Counted from the first letter of the stretch, positions 40,255 to 52,262 are shown. The stretch: 64,000 bases of DNA from Achromobacter xylosoxidans (GCF_002192695.1 NZ_MTLG01000011.1:248001-312000), one strand, 5' to 3'. Numbers and translations: made by a program. Notes: a model not told the origin generated them from the letters alone.

Positions 40255-41244
40255 TCAGTTGTCCAGATTGATGTTGCTGCTCTTGATGAAGGCGCTCCAA
40301 CGGTCGTATTCCGACTTGACGTAGGCGTCCAGCGCCGGACCGTCGGAGGCCACGATCTCGAAGCCCGCGTCCGTTATCTTCTTGCGGATTTCCGGGTCGG
40401 CCAGCACGGCCTTGAAGTCGGCGGTCAGCTTTTTCACGGTCGCTTCCGGCGTGCCCTTGGGCGCGAACATGCCGCTCCAGGAATAGGCGACAAAGCCGGG
40501 GAAGCCGGATTCCGCCACGGTCGGCACGTTGGGCAGATCGGGCAGGCGCTTGTCGCCCGCCACCGCCAGCGGCTTGATCTTGCCGGCCTGGATCTGGCCG
40601 CGCAGGGCGGCGAAACTCAGCCAGGTCATGCTGGCCTGGCCGCCCACCACCGCCTGGATGGCCGGTCCGCCGCCGCCGTAGGGCACATGCAGCAGCTCGA
40701 CCTTGGACAGGCGCTTGAGCTCTTCGGGCGCCAGGTGGTTCAGCGATCCCACGCCGGTGGAGGCGTAATTGAACTTGTTGGGCGGCTGCTTGGCGGCCGC
40801 GGCCAGGAATTCCTTCAGGTTGTCCCCCGGCACGCTGGGGTTGGCGCCCAGCACCAGCGGAAAGCGCACCGTCTGCGAAATGGCGACGAAGTCCTTGAAG
40901 GTGTCGTAGGGCAGCTTGGGCTTCACGGCAGGGTTGATGCCGTGGTTGTCGAAGCTGACCAGCAGCGTGTTGCCGTCGGGTTCGGCGCGCGCGACGAAGG
41001 CCGTGGCGATCTGGCTGGCCGCCCCCGGCCGGTTCTCGACCACGACGGCGCGGCCGCCCAGTTGCTGAGACAGGCGCGGCTGCAGGATGCGCGCCAGGAT
41101 GTCGGTGCTGCCTCCGGGCGGATACGGCACGACCAGCACCAGCGGCCGCTCTTCCGCGGCGGCGGCCGGCGCGGCGACGAAGGCGCCCGCGGTGGCGGAC
41201 AGCATGCATAGCGCAGCCAATCCGCGCTTTATCCCGTGATTCAT
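40255..41244 (-). CDS. Bug-family (TctC-like) periplasmic solute receptor
   Basis: A protein of 329 aa with a signal peptide ending near APAAAAEE and the family landmarks LVVPYPPGGSTDILARIL, VVENRPGAASQIA and LHVPYGGGGPAI. It is clearly different from the tandem pair at 5.3-7.3 kb. Its start overlaps the GntR stop (ATGA), and the ThDP enzyme follows after 62 bases. Regulator, receptor and enzyme probably form one operon for uptake and use of an organic acid. Confidence 0.93.
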   Translation of the reverse strand: MNHGIKRGLAALCMLSATAGAFVAAPAAAAEERPLVLVVPYPPGGSTDILARILQPRLSQQLGGRAVVVENRPGAASQIATAFVARAEPDGNTLLVSFDNHGINPAVKPKLPYDTFKDFVAISQTVRFPLVLGANPSVPGDNLKEFLAAAAKQPPNKFNYASTGVGSLNHLAPEELKRLSKVELLHVPYGGGGPAIQAVVGGQASMTWLSFAALRGQIQAGKIKPLAVAGDKRLPDLPNVPTVAESGFPGFVAYSWSGMFAPKGTPEATVKKLTADFKAVLADPEIRKKITDAGFEIVASDGPALDAYVKSEYDRWSAFIKSSNINLDN

Positions 41245-41996
41245 AGCTTTTCCCCTGCTTGTATGGTGTTGGCCGGCGCTGCCGTGGCGGGTTCGGCCTG
41301 GTCCCGCATGTAAATCGTGGAAAAACCCGTGCGTATGACGTCGGTGATCTGATCCAGGCGGCGGCCGATGTGCGCGCTCATCATGCCCGGCAAGGCGTCG
41401 ACGTCGCGCCGCTGCAGCGCCTCGACGATGCGCAGGTGTTCGCCCTGGGTATGACTGCGCCGCCCCTGCTGCATGTCGATCCAGCGCACGAAATGGATGC
41501 GGGCGTTGACGCTTTCCAGCGCGCGCACGAATTCCTCGTTGCGCGAGTAGCGCGCCAGCGTCAGATGGAAGGCCTCGTCCAGTTCCAGCAGGCGGGTGGC
41601 GTCGCTGTCCTCGGATACGTCGCGGGAGCGCTCGACGAATTCACGCAGGCTGGCCAGCTCTTCGTCGCTGGCGCGCTCGCAGGCCGCGCGCACGATGCCA
41701 GCCTCGAGCACGGCGCGGTACTCGTAGAGGCTGTGGATCTGCTTGGCGTCGAGCAGACGGGCAATAAAGCCGCGGTTGACCGAGCGGGTCAGGAAACCTT
41801 CGACCATCAGCTGGTTCAGCACCTCGCGCAGCGGCGTGCGGCTGACGTTCAGCCTGCGGGCCAGCTCCACCTCGTTGATGCGTTCGCCGGGCTTGAATTC
41901 GAAACGCACGGCCATGGCCTTGACCGCGCCGTACAGCTCCGCCTGCGCTTCCTTGGTGCGCGCCGCAGGCCGGATTGCGATTGAGGATTGCGTCAT
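41241..41996 (-). CDS. GntR-family (FadR-type) transcriptional regulator
   Basis: A protein of 251 aa. The winged HTH (PGERINEVELARRLNVSRTPLREVLNQLMVEGFL) is at about residues 35-72. An all-helical FCD effector domain follows (SLYEYRAVLEAGIVRAACERA, LDEAFHLTLARYSRN, EHLRIVEALQRRD), with His/Asp positions typical of metal-assisted carboxylate binding. It is the first gene of the operon with the Bug receptor and the ThDP enzyme. A probable operator lies 49 bases upstream. Confidence 0.93.
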   Translation of the reverse strand: MTQSSIAIRPAARTKEAQAELYGAVKAMAVRFEFKPGERINEVELARRLNVSRTPLREVLNQLMVEGFLTRSVNRGFIARLLDAKQIHSLYEYRAVLEAGIVRAACERASDEELASLREFVERSRDVSEDSDATRLLELDEAFHLTLARYSRNEEFVRALESVNARIHFVRWIDMQQGRRSHTQGEHLRIVEALQRRDVDALPGMMSAHIGRRLDQITDVIRTGFSTIYMRDQAEPATAAPANTIQAGEKL

Positions 41997-42044
41997 GCCG
42001 GATCACCTGGGTTCGGTTGAATCGTCGGGAATGAACTGCATACT

Positions 42045-42060
42045 AAAGTGCATACACTTT
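42045..42060. promoter_or_regulatory. probable GntR operator
   Basis: AAAGTG-CATA-CACTTT is an exact inverted repeat with 6-base arms. It overlaps a direct repeat of TGCATAC (42037-42043 and 42049-42055). The site sits upstream of the GntR gene start, where autoregulation is common in this family. Confidence 0.5.
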
Positions 42061-42146
42061 GAGCAACAACCCGGGTTTCCCCGGACGCCGACTGCTGCCA
42101 GCCTTGCTCCCAGACGCCGCGGTCGGCAGACGCGGAACGAAAAAAA

Positions 42147-42171
42147 GCCCGCAACGCGTAACGTTGCGGGC
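42147..42171 (-). terminator. rho-independent terminator after the VOC gene
   Basis: GCCCGCAACG and CGTTGCGGGC form a 10-bp stem with a CGTAA loop. On the minus strand it is followed by six T residues. It lies 35 bases past the VOC stop codon. Confidence 0.9.
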
Positions 42172-42206
42172 AGCGTGTTCTTGCTGCGGCGCCTGCCGCC
42201 TGGCGC

Positions 42207-42926
42207 TTACAGGCCGGTATCCAGCGTGTAGTGGGCGCCGTCCTTGTTTTCCAGGGTCAGCGTCGAAAGCGTGGGCCCCGCCGCCGCCGCATCCTGGCTC
42301 ACATGGATGCGCAGGTTTGCCAGCGGCACGTCCCAGCCGCCGCTTGCGGCTTCGGCGCCCACGCCGGCTACCAACGCCAGGCGCTCGGCGACCGCGCGCG
42401 CGTCGGGCGCCCGGGCGTCGATGCGCAGCAGGCTGCGCGCGCCGTTGGGATGCGCCATGAGTTCAGGCGACCACACGCATTCGGGCGTCAGATGGCGGCA
42501 GAAATACATGCGGATGCCAGGCAAGGGCTGCTCGGCGAAACGCACGGTGTGGAAACGGGCCTGGACTTCCTGGCCGTCCAGCATGGCGGGACGGCTCAGC
42601 TCCTGGACCGGGTTGACGGCGAACCCAGCCGCCAACAGGCGCTCGCGGGTGGCTTCGGCGTCATGGGTGCGGAACACCAGCGCCTCCAGCCCGAACGGCG
42701 AGTCGGCGATTTCCTTGCGGGCGGGCGGCGCGCCGGGCGGCCAGCCCAGCAGCTCGACATAGGTGCCTTCCAGCACGATCAGCCGGTTGCACGACCCCAG
42801 GTTGTGCACCGCCTTGTCGCTGAGGTGAAACCCCTGGCGTTCAAAATGCGGGGCCAGCGCATCCAGCCGGTCTCGCACCATGACCACGGCATGGTCGAAT
42901 TCAGTGCGGCCGACGGCATGCAGCAT
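42207..42926 (-). CDS. VOC-family (glyoxalase-like) protein
   Basis: A protein of 239 aa. EFDHAVVMVRDRLDALAPHFERQGF at the N-terminus and later TYVELLGW and LRIHVS outline a two-module glyoxalase-like domain of the Glyoxalase_3 kind. The ATG at 42926 is preceded by CCAGGAGCC. It lies 13 bases downstream of secA and ends in a strong terminator, so it is probably read through from secA. Substrate and activity are unknown. Confidence 0.8.
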   Translation of the reverse strand: MLHAVGRTEFDHAVVMVRDRLDALAPHFERQGFHLSDKAVHNLGSCNRLIVLEGTYVELLGWPPGAPPARKEIADSPFGLEALVFRTHDAEATRERLLAAGFAVNPVQELSRPAMLDGQEVQARFHTVRFAEQPLPGIRMYFCRHLTPECVWSPELMAHPNGARSLLRIDARAPDARAVAERLALVAGVGAEAASGGWDVPLANLRIHVSQDAAAAGPTLSTLTLENKDGAHYTLDTGL

Positions 42927-42939
42927 GATGGCTCCTGGA

Positions 42940-45675
<2,736 letters not shown>

Positions 45676-45866
45676 GCGTATGTCGGCCGCACGAGCCACG
45701 CCGCGCCCACGAAAGGCCGGAGCAGCGTCACCCGTGACTTGATGTTATTGGTTGAGCGGGGGTCCGCTGGGAAACGAACCAGTTTAACGCACCTGGAGCG
45801 CAATAGCCTGAACCTATGGCCAGGGTAGCACTGCCGGCCGGTTTGACCGGCGCGGACCGCCCAGGT

Positions 45867-46853
45867 TCACTGGGCGGCGTGAGCTACCGCCGAAGGCGGC
45901 GCGGTCTGGTGCGGCCCCAGGAACAGCCGCGGGTCCAGCGGCTGCCCGGCCAGGCGGACTTCGAAGTGCAAATGCGGGCCGGTGGAACGGCCGGAACTGC
46001 CCACGCGGGCCACTTGCTGGCCGCGTTCGACCAGCTGCCCCTGCTTCACCATCAGGGAGGAAGCGTGGGCGTAACGGGTGATCAGGCCATCGCCGTGATC
46101 GATCTCGACCATATTGCCGTAGCCGGGCTGGAACTTGGACTCCAGCACGACGCCGCCGGAAGCCGCCAGGATGGGCGTCCCCGGAGGCGCGGCGAAATCC
46201 AGGCCTTCGTGCATGGCGCTGCGGCCGGTCACCGGGTTGCGGCGCCAGCCATACGACGAGCTGAGATAGGGGTAGTCGGTAATCGGCATGGCGGTCGGCA
46301 TGCGCGCCTGGTCCGCCGAGCGCTTGGTCAGCGCCGCGTCCAGCAGCTTCAGATTGTCCGACTGCTGGGCCAGCCTGGCCTGGATCTCGTCGAGCTGGCG
46401 GCCCAGCGCCTCGGCCGAGGCCGCGCTGGGCGGCGGATGATCCGTGAACAGATCGTCCATGACCTGGGTGGCTTCGGGCTGGGTCAGCGCCTCGGGCTGC
46501 GCCACGGCCAACTGCTTGGCCAGCTCGGGATCGGTGTAGGCCACGCCGGCCACCTTGGCCACGCGCTGGCCCAATCCGTCGATGCTTACCAGCTTGGCCT
46601 GCAGCGCGCCGACCTTGGCGGCCAGCAGATTCATATTGCCGCGCAGGAAATCGGCGTCGCGCCCGGGTTGGCCCGCCAGGGGCCAGCCCACGGCATGTAC
46701 GGCCGGCAGGATCGGAGTAAGGTATCGTTGTAAGGCGGCGCCAAAAATGGCGGCCGTGATCAAGGCGCCCCCCAGAAACAGCGCGAGGCGCGCGCCGCCC
46801 AGGGTGAAATGCCCGTCCCGCCCGTCGCGGGCGTGCATAATCACGATTTTCAA
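45867..46853 (-). CDS. M23-family metallopeptidase
   Basis: A protein of 328 aa from a TTG start that has AGGAAG seven bases upstream; an ATG five codons later is the alternative. One membrane helix (RLALFLGGALITAAIFGAAL) anchors it. A periplasmic coiled-coil region follows (ALGRQLDEIQARLAQQSDNLKLLDAAL), then a C-terminal LytM/M23 domain. The zinc ligands are complete: SAMHEGLDFAAP (HxxxD) and TGPHLHFEVRL (HxH). It is probably an active cell-wall endopeptidase. An 8-bp hairpin overlaps its stop codon. Confidence 0.87.
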   Translation of the reverse strand: MKIVIMHARDGRDGHFTLGGARLALFLGGALITAAIFGAALQRYLTPILPAVHAVGWPLAGQPGRDADFLRGNMNLLAAKVGALQAKLVSIDGLGQRVAKVAGVAYTDPELAKQLAVAQPEALTQPEATQVMDDLFTDHPPPSAASAEALGRQLDEIQARLAQQSDNLKLLDAALTKRSADQARMPTAMPITDYPYLSSSYGWRRNPVTGRSAMHEGLDFAAPPGTPILAASGGVVLESKFQPGYGNMVEIDHGDGLITRYAHASSLMVKQGQLVERGQQVARVGSSGRSTGPHLHFEVRLAGQPLDPRLFLGPHQTAPPSAVAHAAQ

Positions 46854-46881
46854 GGTTTGCTTCCTAATTCTTAGAGCCGGC

Positions 46882-47373
46882 ATGAATAGACCCACTTCAT
46901 ACCGTCAACGTTCCAGTTCCAGCCGGCGGAAAGAAGATACCGCCCTGGGATGGCTGGGTCATGACATGCGGGGCGCCGGCGTTCTGGCGACCGCCCGCAA
47001 GCACTTGCAAATCCAGTATGCGGTGGCGGCGGTTCTGCCCGCCCCGCTGGGCGCCGTGTGCCAGGTGGGCAAACTGGAAAACCAGTGCCTGCACCTGGTG
47101 GTGCCTAGTGCCGCGCATGCGGCGAAGATGCGTCAACTGGCTCCGCGCATTGCGCGGACCCTGGCAGACCAAGGCTGGAACCTTAACGAAATCGCCGTCA
47201 AGGTACAAGCGGGTTTGCCCAAGCCTGGCGCCCGCCAGCCGCGCCCTCCCAAAGAGGCGCAACCGCTGGGCGACACCGCCCTGGGCGCGTTCGAGACACT
47301 GCACGGCAACCTGCGGCCCGGACCTCTGGCCGACGCGGTCGCCAAGCTACTGAAGCACCACAAGAGTAGCTGA
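46882..47373 (+). CDS. DUF721 protein, DciA-like
   Basis: A protein of 163 aa. The central part (QYAVAAVLPAPLGAVCQVGKLENQCLHLVVPSAAHAAKMRQLAPRIARTL) is the DUF721 (DciA-like KH) domain. Basic tails lie on both sides. DciA helps load the replicative helicase in bacteria lacking DnaC. Divergent position from the M23 gene and closeness to secA and lpxC are typical of the group. Assignment as the actual DciA is likely but not proven. Confidence 0.8.
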   Translation: MNRPTSYRQRSSSSRRKEDTALGWLGHDMRGAGVLATARKHLQIQYAVAAVLPAPLGAVCQVGKLENQCLHLVVPSAAHAAKMRQLAPRIARTLADQGWNLNEIAVKVQAGLPKPGARQPRPPKEAQPLGDTALGAFETLHGNLRPGPLADAVAKLLKHHKSS

Positions 47374-47478
47374 AGCCGGCAGGGTTGTCCTTGATCCGGC
47401 ACGCCCGGAAACGAAGCGAAACCAAGTTCTCGGACGGATCGATACCATGGTTTACCGCCGGTTTGCGCCTTAAGCGCT

Positions 47479-47505
47479 AGAGGATGGCAACCGTCGCCAT
47501 CCTCT
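47479..47505. terminator. hairpin in the DUF721-lpxC intergenic region
   Basis: AGAGGATGGC and GCCATCCTCT form a 10-bp stem with a 7-base loop, 105 bases after the DUF721 stop. It lacks a T-tract on either side. Confidence 0.4.
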
Positions 47506-47582
47506 GGGAGTGCTCAGGGCCTGGGCGCGCAAGATGATAGCGCGGACGTCGCGGGAGCCGGCTTTGCCGGTCCGCAGACCTC

Positions 47583-47646
47583 GCCCCTTGAGGGGGCCCG
47601 CCTGAGGGGGGCCCGCCTGAGGAGGCCCGCGTCAGCGGGCAAGGGG
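47583..47646. repeat. GC-rich repeat cluster between DUF721 and lpxC genes
   Basis: Three consecutive copies of a 14-15-base unit (GGGGGCCCGCCTGA, GGGGGGCCCGCCTGA, GGAGGCCCGCGTCA) at 47592-47634. Short hairpins (GCCCC-TTGA-GGGGGC and CCCGC-GTCA-GCGGG) lie within it. It is non-coding and located just past the lpxC stop. It looks like a dispersed intergenic repeat that has expanded. Confidence 0.65.
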
Positions 47647-47656
47647 GGCTGACCCT

Positions 47657-48580
47657 CTAGGCCAGCTGCCATTCGTGGCGAAACGCCTGCGGCGCCTCTG
47701 CCTGGGATTCGTAGGTGATCAGTTCCCAGGCGTCGCGCTGCTCCAGCAGCGCGCGGGCCAGCTGGTTGTTCAAGCCATGGCCCGACTTGCACGCGACGTA
47801 GCGCGCCACCAGGGGCTTGCCCAGCAGATACAGGTCGCCAATGGCGTCCAGGATCTTGTGCTTTACAAACTCGTCGTCGTAGCGCAGCCCGTCGCTGTTG
47901 AGCACGCGGTACTCGTCCATGACGATGGCGTTGTCCAGGCTGCCGCCGCGGGCCAGGCCCATGGAGCGCAAGGCCTCGACTTCGTTGACGAAGCCGAAAG
48001 TGCGCGCGCGGGCGATTTCACGCACATACGAGTGCGTCGCGAAATCGATCTCGGCGAAATTGGCCGTAGAGTCGATGGCGGGGTGGCGGAAATCGATCGA
48101 GAACGCCAGCGCGTAGCCCTCGTGGGGTTCCAGGCGCGCCCATTTTTCGTTGCGGCCTTCGCCTTCGCGCACTTCCACGGGCTTCAGGACGCGGATGAAC
48201 TGCTTGGGCGCGTTCTGCTCGACAATGCCCGCCGAGCGCAACAGATAGACAAACGTGGCCGCACTGCCGTCCATGATGGGGACTTCTTCGGCAGTGAGGT
48301 CGATATGCAGGTTGTCGATGCCCAGGCCGGCCAGGGCCGACATCAGGTGTTCCACCGTCGACACGCGGACATTGCCCTGCTGCAGCACCGAAGCCATGCG
48401 CGTATCGCCCACGCCAGTGGCCTGCGCGGGCAGGTCCACGACCTGCGGCAGATCGACGCGGTGGAAAACGATGCCCGTATTCGGTTGTGCCGGGCGCAAG
48501 GTGAGCTCGACCCGCCGTCCGGAGTGGACGCCGACGCCTGTCGTGCGGACGAGATTCTGAATGCTGCGCTGTCGGAACAT
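47657..48580 (-). CDS. lpxC: UDP-3-O-acyl-N-acetylglucosamine deacetylase
   Basis: A protein of 307 aa, full length for LpxC, which catalyses the committed step of lipid A synthesis. Zinc ligands are visible: His in [11 protein letters not shown] and His/Asp in [19 protein letters not shown]. The catalytic His is in [12 protein letters not shown]. It follows ftsZ with a 240-base gap that should hold its own promoter. Confidence 0.96.
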   Translation of the reverse strand: MFRQRSIQNLVRTTGVGVHSGRRVELTLRPAQPNTGIVFHRVDLPQVVDLPAQATGVGDTRMASVLQQGNVRVSTVEHLMSALAGLGIDNLHIDLTAEEVPIMDGSAATFVYLLRSAGIVEQNAPKQFIRVLKPVEVREGEGRNEKWARLEPHEGYALAFSIDFRHPAIDSTANFAEIDFATHSYVREIARARTFGFVNEVEALRSMGLARGGSLDNAIVMDEYRVLNSDGLRYDDEFVKHKILDAIGDLYLLGKPLVARYVACKSGHGLNNQLARALLEQRDAWELITYESQAEAPQAFRHEWQLA

Positions 48581-48747
48581 GAGACTTTGGTGTTTTTGAG
48601 CCAGGAAGCCGGCAAGAAGACGAGCAGATTGCCGGCGTAACTGACGTATTGTAACGCTGTCCGATCCCTGGCGCCATGTGGCGTCCGGATCGACCGATAC
48701 CTCCGTCCCTTATTGAAACCGTGCAAGGGAAACACGGACCTCTCTGC

Positions 48748-48781
48748 CTCCGGCTCGCCCGTGGGGACAGGCAAGCCGGAG
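48748..48781. other. hairpin in the ftsZ-lpxC gap
   Basis: CTCCGGCT (48748-48755) and AGCCGGAG (48774-48781) can pair as an 8-bp stem with inner GCC/GGC pairing. It lies 40 bases past the ftsZ stop, without a T-tract. A weaker 5-bp hairpin is at 48800-48812. Attenuation between ftsZ and lpxC is possible. Confidence 0.35.
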
Positions 48782-48820
48782 TGAGGGAGTGCATTTAGAG
48801 CCGAAAATCGGCCCTTAGGT

Positions 48821-50005
48821 TCAATCCGCTTGCTTGCGCAGGAATGCCGGGATGTCGAAATGATCCATGCCCGAGCTTTCCAGAGCACGCACCTGGGCCG
48901 ACGCCTGGCTGCGCGGATTGCGCATGACAGACGGCATGTCCAGATTGCGGTAATCGCCTTGACCGCCGGCCGGCATCGCGCCCATGGGCATGTTGTCGGT
49001 GCCGGTACGCAGCACTTCAGCGGTGTTCTGCACCAGCTGCGGACGCGCTTGCGCACGGCCCAGGCCGGTCGCAACCACGGTCACGCGCAGGTTTTCACCC
49101 ATGGTTTCATCGTAGGCGGTGCCGAAGATCACGGTCGCGTCGTCCGAAGCGTAGCTGCGGATCGTTTCCATGATTTCGCGCGTTTCGCGCATCTTCAGCG
49201 AGCGGCTAGCGGTGATGTTGACCAGCACGCCGCGAGCGCCGTTCAGGTCCACGCCTTCCAGCAGCGGGCAAGCAATGGCGTGCTCGGCGGCCACGCGGGC
49301 GCGGTCCGCGCCCGAAGCCGATGCCGTGCCCATCATGGCCTGGCCCTGCTCGCCCATGATCGTCTTGACGTCTTCGAAGTCGACGTTGACGTTGCCTTCG
49401 ACGTTGATGATTTCGGCGATGCCCGCGCAAGCGTTGTGCAGGATGTCGTCGGCCGAACGGAAGCAGTCTTCCTGCGTCGCGTCCTCGTCCATCAGTTCAT
49501 AGAGGTTCTCGTTGAGCACCACGATGAGCGAATGCACGTGCTTGGCCAATTCCGAGATGCCGTCCTCGGCCATCTTCAGGCGCTTGTTGCCTTCGAAGGT
49601 GAAGGGCTTGGTGACCACGCCCACGGTCAGGATGCCCAGTTCCTTGGCGACTTCGGCCACGACCGGACCTGCGCCGGTGCCGGTGCCACCGCCCATGCCG
49701 GCGGTGATGAAGACCATGTGCGCGCCGTTCAGCGCGGCACGGATCTCCTCGCGCGCGGTTTCAGCCGACGCGCGTCCCTGCTCGGGCTTGGCGCCCGCGC
49801 CCAGGCCGGTACGGCCCAGACGGATCTGCACCGGGGCGTTGGTCGCCGCCAGTGCCTGCGCATCGGTGTTGGCGCAGATGAAATCCACGCCATGCACACC
49901 GCTGCGAATCATGTGCGCCACGGCATTGCCGCCCGCACCGCCCACACCAACGACCTTGATAACGGTCCCTTTGGTGTTGTTCTCAAGCATCTCAAAGTTC
50001 ATCAT
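48821..50005 (-). CDS. ftsZ: cell division GTPase FtsZ
   Basis: A protein of 394 aa. The tubulin-type GTP motif GMGGGTGTGAGPVVAE is near residues 104-119 and the synergy loop NVDFEDVKTIM is near 207-217. A variable linker leads to the conserved C-terminal peptide DHFDIPAFLRKQAD, which binds FtsA and ZipA. The start is ATG-ATG after GGGAG. The upstream gap to ftsA is 189 bases, leaving room for a separate promoter. Confidence 0.97.
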   Translation of the reverse strand: MMNFEMLENNTKGTVIKVVGVGGAGGNAVAHMIRSGVHGVDFICANTDAQALAATNAPVQIRLGRTGLGAGAKPEQGRASAETAREEIRAALNGAHMVFITAGMGGGTGTGAGPVVAEVAKELGILTVGVVTKPFTFEGNKRLKMAEDGISELAKHVHSLIVVLNENLYELMDEDATQEDCFRSADDILHNACAGIAEIINVEGNVNVDFEDVKTIMGEQGQAMMGTASASGADRARVAAEHAIACPLLEGVDLNGARGVLVNITASRSLKMRETREIMETIRSYASDDATVIFGTAYDETMGENLRVTVVATGLGRAQARPQLVQNTAEVLRTGTDNMPMGAMPAGGQGDYRNLDMPSVMRNPRSQASAQVRALESSGMDHFDIPAFLRKQAD

Positions 50006-50194
50006 GATGACTCCCTCACAAGTCCGATTTCGCAAATCACAAAAATTCCCCAACCAACCTATGTTTTGTGAATCGCCTCAAACTCGTCGCCGGACGGGCC
50101 CGCAACGGGTTTGAAGCGCCTCCCCTCTTCTGGCCCGGTCCGCGATACCGCTGCGAACCGCACCAAGGACAGGCCCCAACCTGCCCTTTAAAAC

Positions 50195-51421
50195 TCAGTT
50201 CATGAACCATTCCTTCATGCGCGCCAGCAGGCTCTTGAAATTGCCTGTCTGGGCGGCGACCTTGCGGCCGCGCACGCGCTGCATCCGCGCTTCCTGCAAC
50301 AAGCCCATCACCGTCGAGAAGCGCGGATTGCGCATCACGTCGGCCAGGCTGCCTTCGTATTCGGGCACCGCCACGCGCACCGGCTTGAGGAACACGTCCT
50401 CGGCCAGTTCGATCATGCCGGGCAATTGCGCCGAGCCGCCGGTCAAGACCACGCCGGAAGCCAGCAGATCCTCGTAGCCGGAGTCGCGCACGACCTGCTG
50501 CACCAGCGTGAACAGCTCTTCCACGCGCGGCTCGATCACCGCGCCCAGCGCCTGGCGCTTGACCTGGCGCGGACCACGGTCGCCCAGGCCCGGCACTTCC
50601 ACGGATTCGTCCGGGCTGGCCAGGACCTGCTTGGCCACGCCGTAGCGCAGCTTGATTTCCTCGGCATCGGGCGTGGGCGTGCGCAGCATCGCGGCGATGT
50701 CGTTGGTGATCTGGTCGCCGGCGATGGGCAACACGGCGGTGTGGCGGATCGCGCCGCCGGTGAAGATGGCCACGTCGGTGGTGCCGCCGCCGATGTCGAC
50801 CAGCACGACGCCGAGTTCCTTTTCATCGGCGGTCAGCACGGCCAGGCTGGAGGCCAGGGGCTGCAGGATCAGGTCCTGCACTTCCAGGCCGCAGCGGCGC
50901 ACGCACTTCACGATGTTCTGGGCCGCGCTGACCGCGCCCGTCACGATGTGCACGCGCACTTCCAGGCGCAGGCCGCTCATGCCGATGGGCTCGCGGATGT
51001 CTTCCTGGCCGTCGACGATGAACTCCTGCGTCAGCACGTGCAGCACCTGCTGGTCGGTCGGGATGTTCACCGCCTTGGCGGTCTCGATGACGCGGGCAAC
51101 GTCGGTGGCGGTGACTTCCTTGTCCTTCACGGCGACCATGCCGCTGGAGTTGAAGCTGCGGATATGGCTGCCGGCAATGCCGGTGTAGACGTCGCGAATC
51201 TTGCAATCTGCCATCAGCTCGGCTTCTTCAAGCGCGCGCTGAATGGAATTCACAGTGGTCTCGATATTGACGACCACGCCCTTGCGCATGCCGCGCGATT
51301 CGTGCTGGCCGAGGCCCAGCACTTCGAATCGCCCTTCAGGCAAAATTTCAGCCACCACAGCCACCACCTTGCTGGTGCCGATATCGAGGGCGACGATAAG
51401 GTCCTTGATGTCACGGGTCAT
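50195..51421 (-). CDS. ftsA: cell division protein FtsA
   Basis: A protein of 408 aa of the actin/Hsp70 ATPase fold. Phosphate loops are VALDIGTSKVVAVVAE near residues 9-24 and VVLVDIGGGTTDVAIF. The 1C domain and the C-terminal amphipathic membrane helix (SLLARMKEWFMN) are intact. It tethers FtsZ to the membrane and recruits later division proteins. It starts four bases after the ftsQ stop. Confidence 0.96.
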   Translation of the reverse strand: MTRDIKDLIVALDIGTSKVVAVVAEILPEGRFEVLGLGQHESRGMRKGVVVNIETTVNSIQRALEEAELMADCKIRDVYTGIAGSHIRSFNSSGMVAVKDKEVTATDVARVIETAKAVNIPTDQQVLHVLTQEFIVDGQEDIREPIGMSGLRLEVRVHIVTGAVSAAQNIVKCVRRCGLEVQDLILQPLASSLAVLTADEKELGVVLVDIGGGTTDVAIFTGGAIRHTAVLPIAGDQITNDIAAMLRTPTPDAEEIKLRYGVAKQVLASPDESVEVPGLGDRGPRQVKRQALGAVIEPRVEELFTLVQQVVRDSGYEDLLASGVVLTGGSAQLPGMIELAEDVFLKPVRVAVPEYEGSLADVMRNPRFSTVMGLLQEARMQRVRGRKVAAQTGNFKSLLARMKEWFMN

Positions 51422-51425
51422 GGCG

Positions 51426-52250
51426 TTAGCGTTTCTTGGGAGGTTTCGGTATGGATTTGGATTTGGTTTCCGACGGCGGCAACGGGGCCAGCGCCAGGGC
51501 GAAACCATTGGGATAGCGCAAATCGGCCTGCGTCACGGTGCGCCCTTCCAGGCGCCCCGCCACGGCGGGCCACGCCTGCACAAAACGTTGAATGCGGGCC
51601 GCGAACGGCAAGGCGCCTGGCAGGCCATGCGGATCCGGCGCATCGGCGCCCGGATCGCGGCCCAGGTCCAGCGACATGCCGTTGGACAGCACCACCCGCC
51701 AGGCGTAGCGCGGACTCAGGTCCAACTGAGTAACGTGCATGTCCAGCGGAGCGAACCAGCGCGCCAATTCGGCGTAGCGCTGCACGACCAGCGATTCGGA
51801 GCCCTCCGGACCGGAGAACTGCGGCAGCACGGTCTCGTCGTCCACCTCGCCCGTGTTGGCCGTGAACGCCTCGCCCCAGGTGTTGATCATCTGGTTCTCG
51901 TTCCACAGCGCCAGGGGCTGCTGTTCCTCGATCCGCACGCGCAGCACGTTGGGCCAGATCCGCCGCACGGTGGCATGCCGGACCCAGGGCACCGATTCGA
52001 AGATCTCGCGCGCGTCGTCCAGGTCCACCGTGAAGAAGTTGCCCTTGAAGCGGCCCGCGATCGCCGATCGCACCGCCCCCGTGGACACGTAGTGCAGCTC
52101 GGTGTCCGGCATCGATTCCAGCTCGATGGCCTGCAGCGTGAAGAACGGGCGTTGCGCCACCCACACCACGCCCGCGACGAGCATGGCGCAAACCGCCAGC
52201 ACGGCCAGCGTGTTGGCGATCAGGTTGGTGGTGCGAGCGTCGTTCCACAC
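51426..52250 (-). CDS. ftsQ: cell division protein FtsQ
   Basis: A protein of 274 aa. A short cytoplasmic tail and one membrane helix (LIANTLAVLAVCAMLVAGVVW) lead to the POTRA domain (FFTLQAIELESM...TVDLDDAREIFESVPWVRHATVRRIWPNVLRVRI) and the beta domain. It links early and late divisome proteins with FtsB and FtsL. The start is GTG, with only a weak ribosome-binding site. The tail ends in a basic, Lys-rich segment. Confidence 0.94.
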   Translation of the reverse strand: MWNDARTTNLIANTLAVLAVCAMLVAGVVWVAQRPFFTLQAIELESMPDTELHYVSTGAVRSAIAGRFKGNFFTVDLDDAREIFESVPWVRHATVRRIWPNVLRVRIEEQQPLALWNENQMINTWGEAFTANTGEVDDETVLPQFSGPEGSESLVVQRYAELARWFAPLDMHVTQLDLSPRYAWRVVLSNGMSLDLGRDPGADAPDPHGLPGALPFAARIQRFVQAWPAVAGRLEGRTVTQADLRYPNGFALALAPLPPSETKSKSIPKPPKKR

Positions 52251-52262
52251 AGAGTATCCGGG

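Noticed and set aside
40193-41209. N-terminal extension of the ThDP enzyme into the Bug receptor gene
   Set aside because: It is an alternative frame of the receptor gene. The enzyme start at 40192 has a clear ribosome-binding site and family-typical N-terminus.
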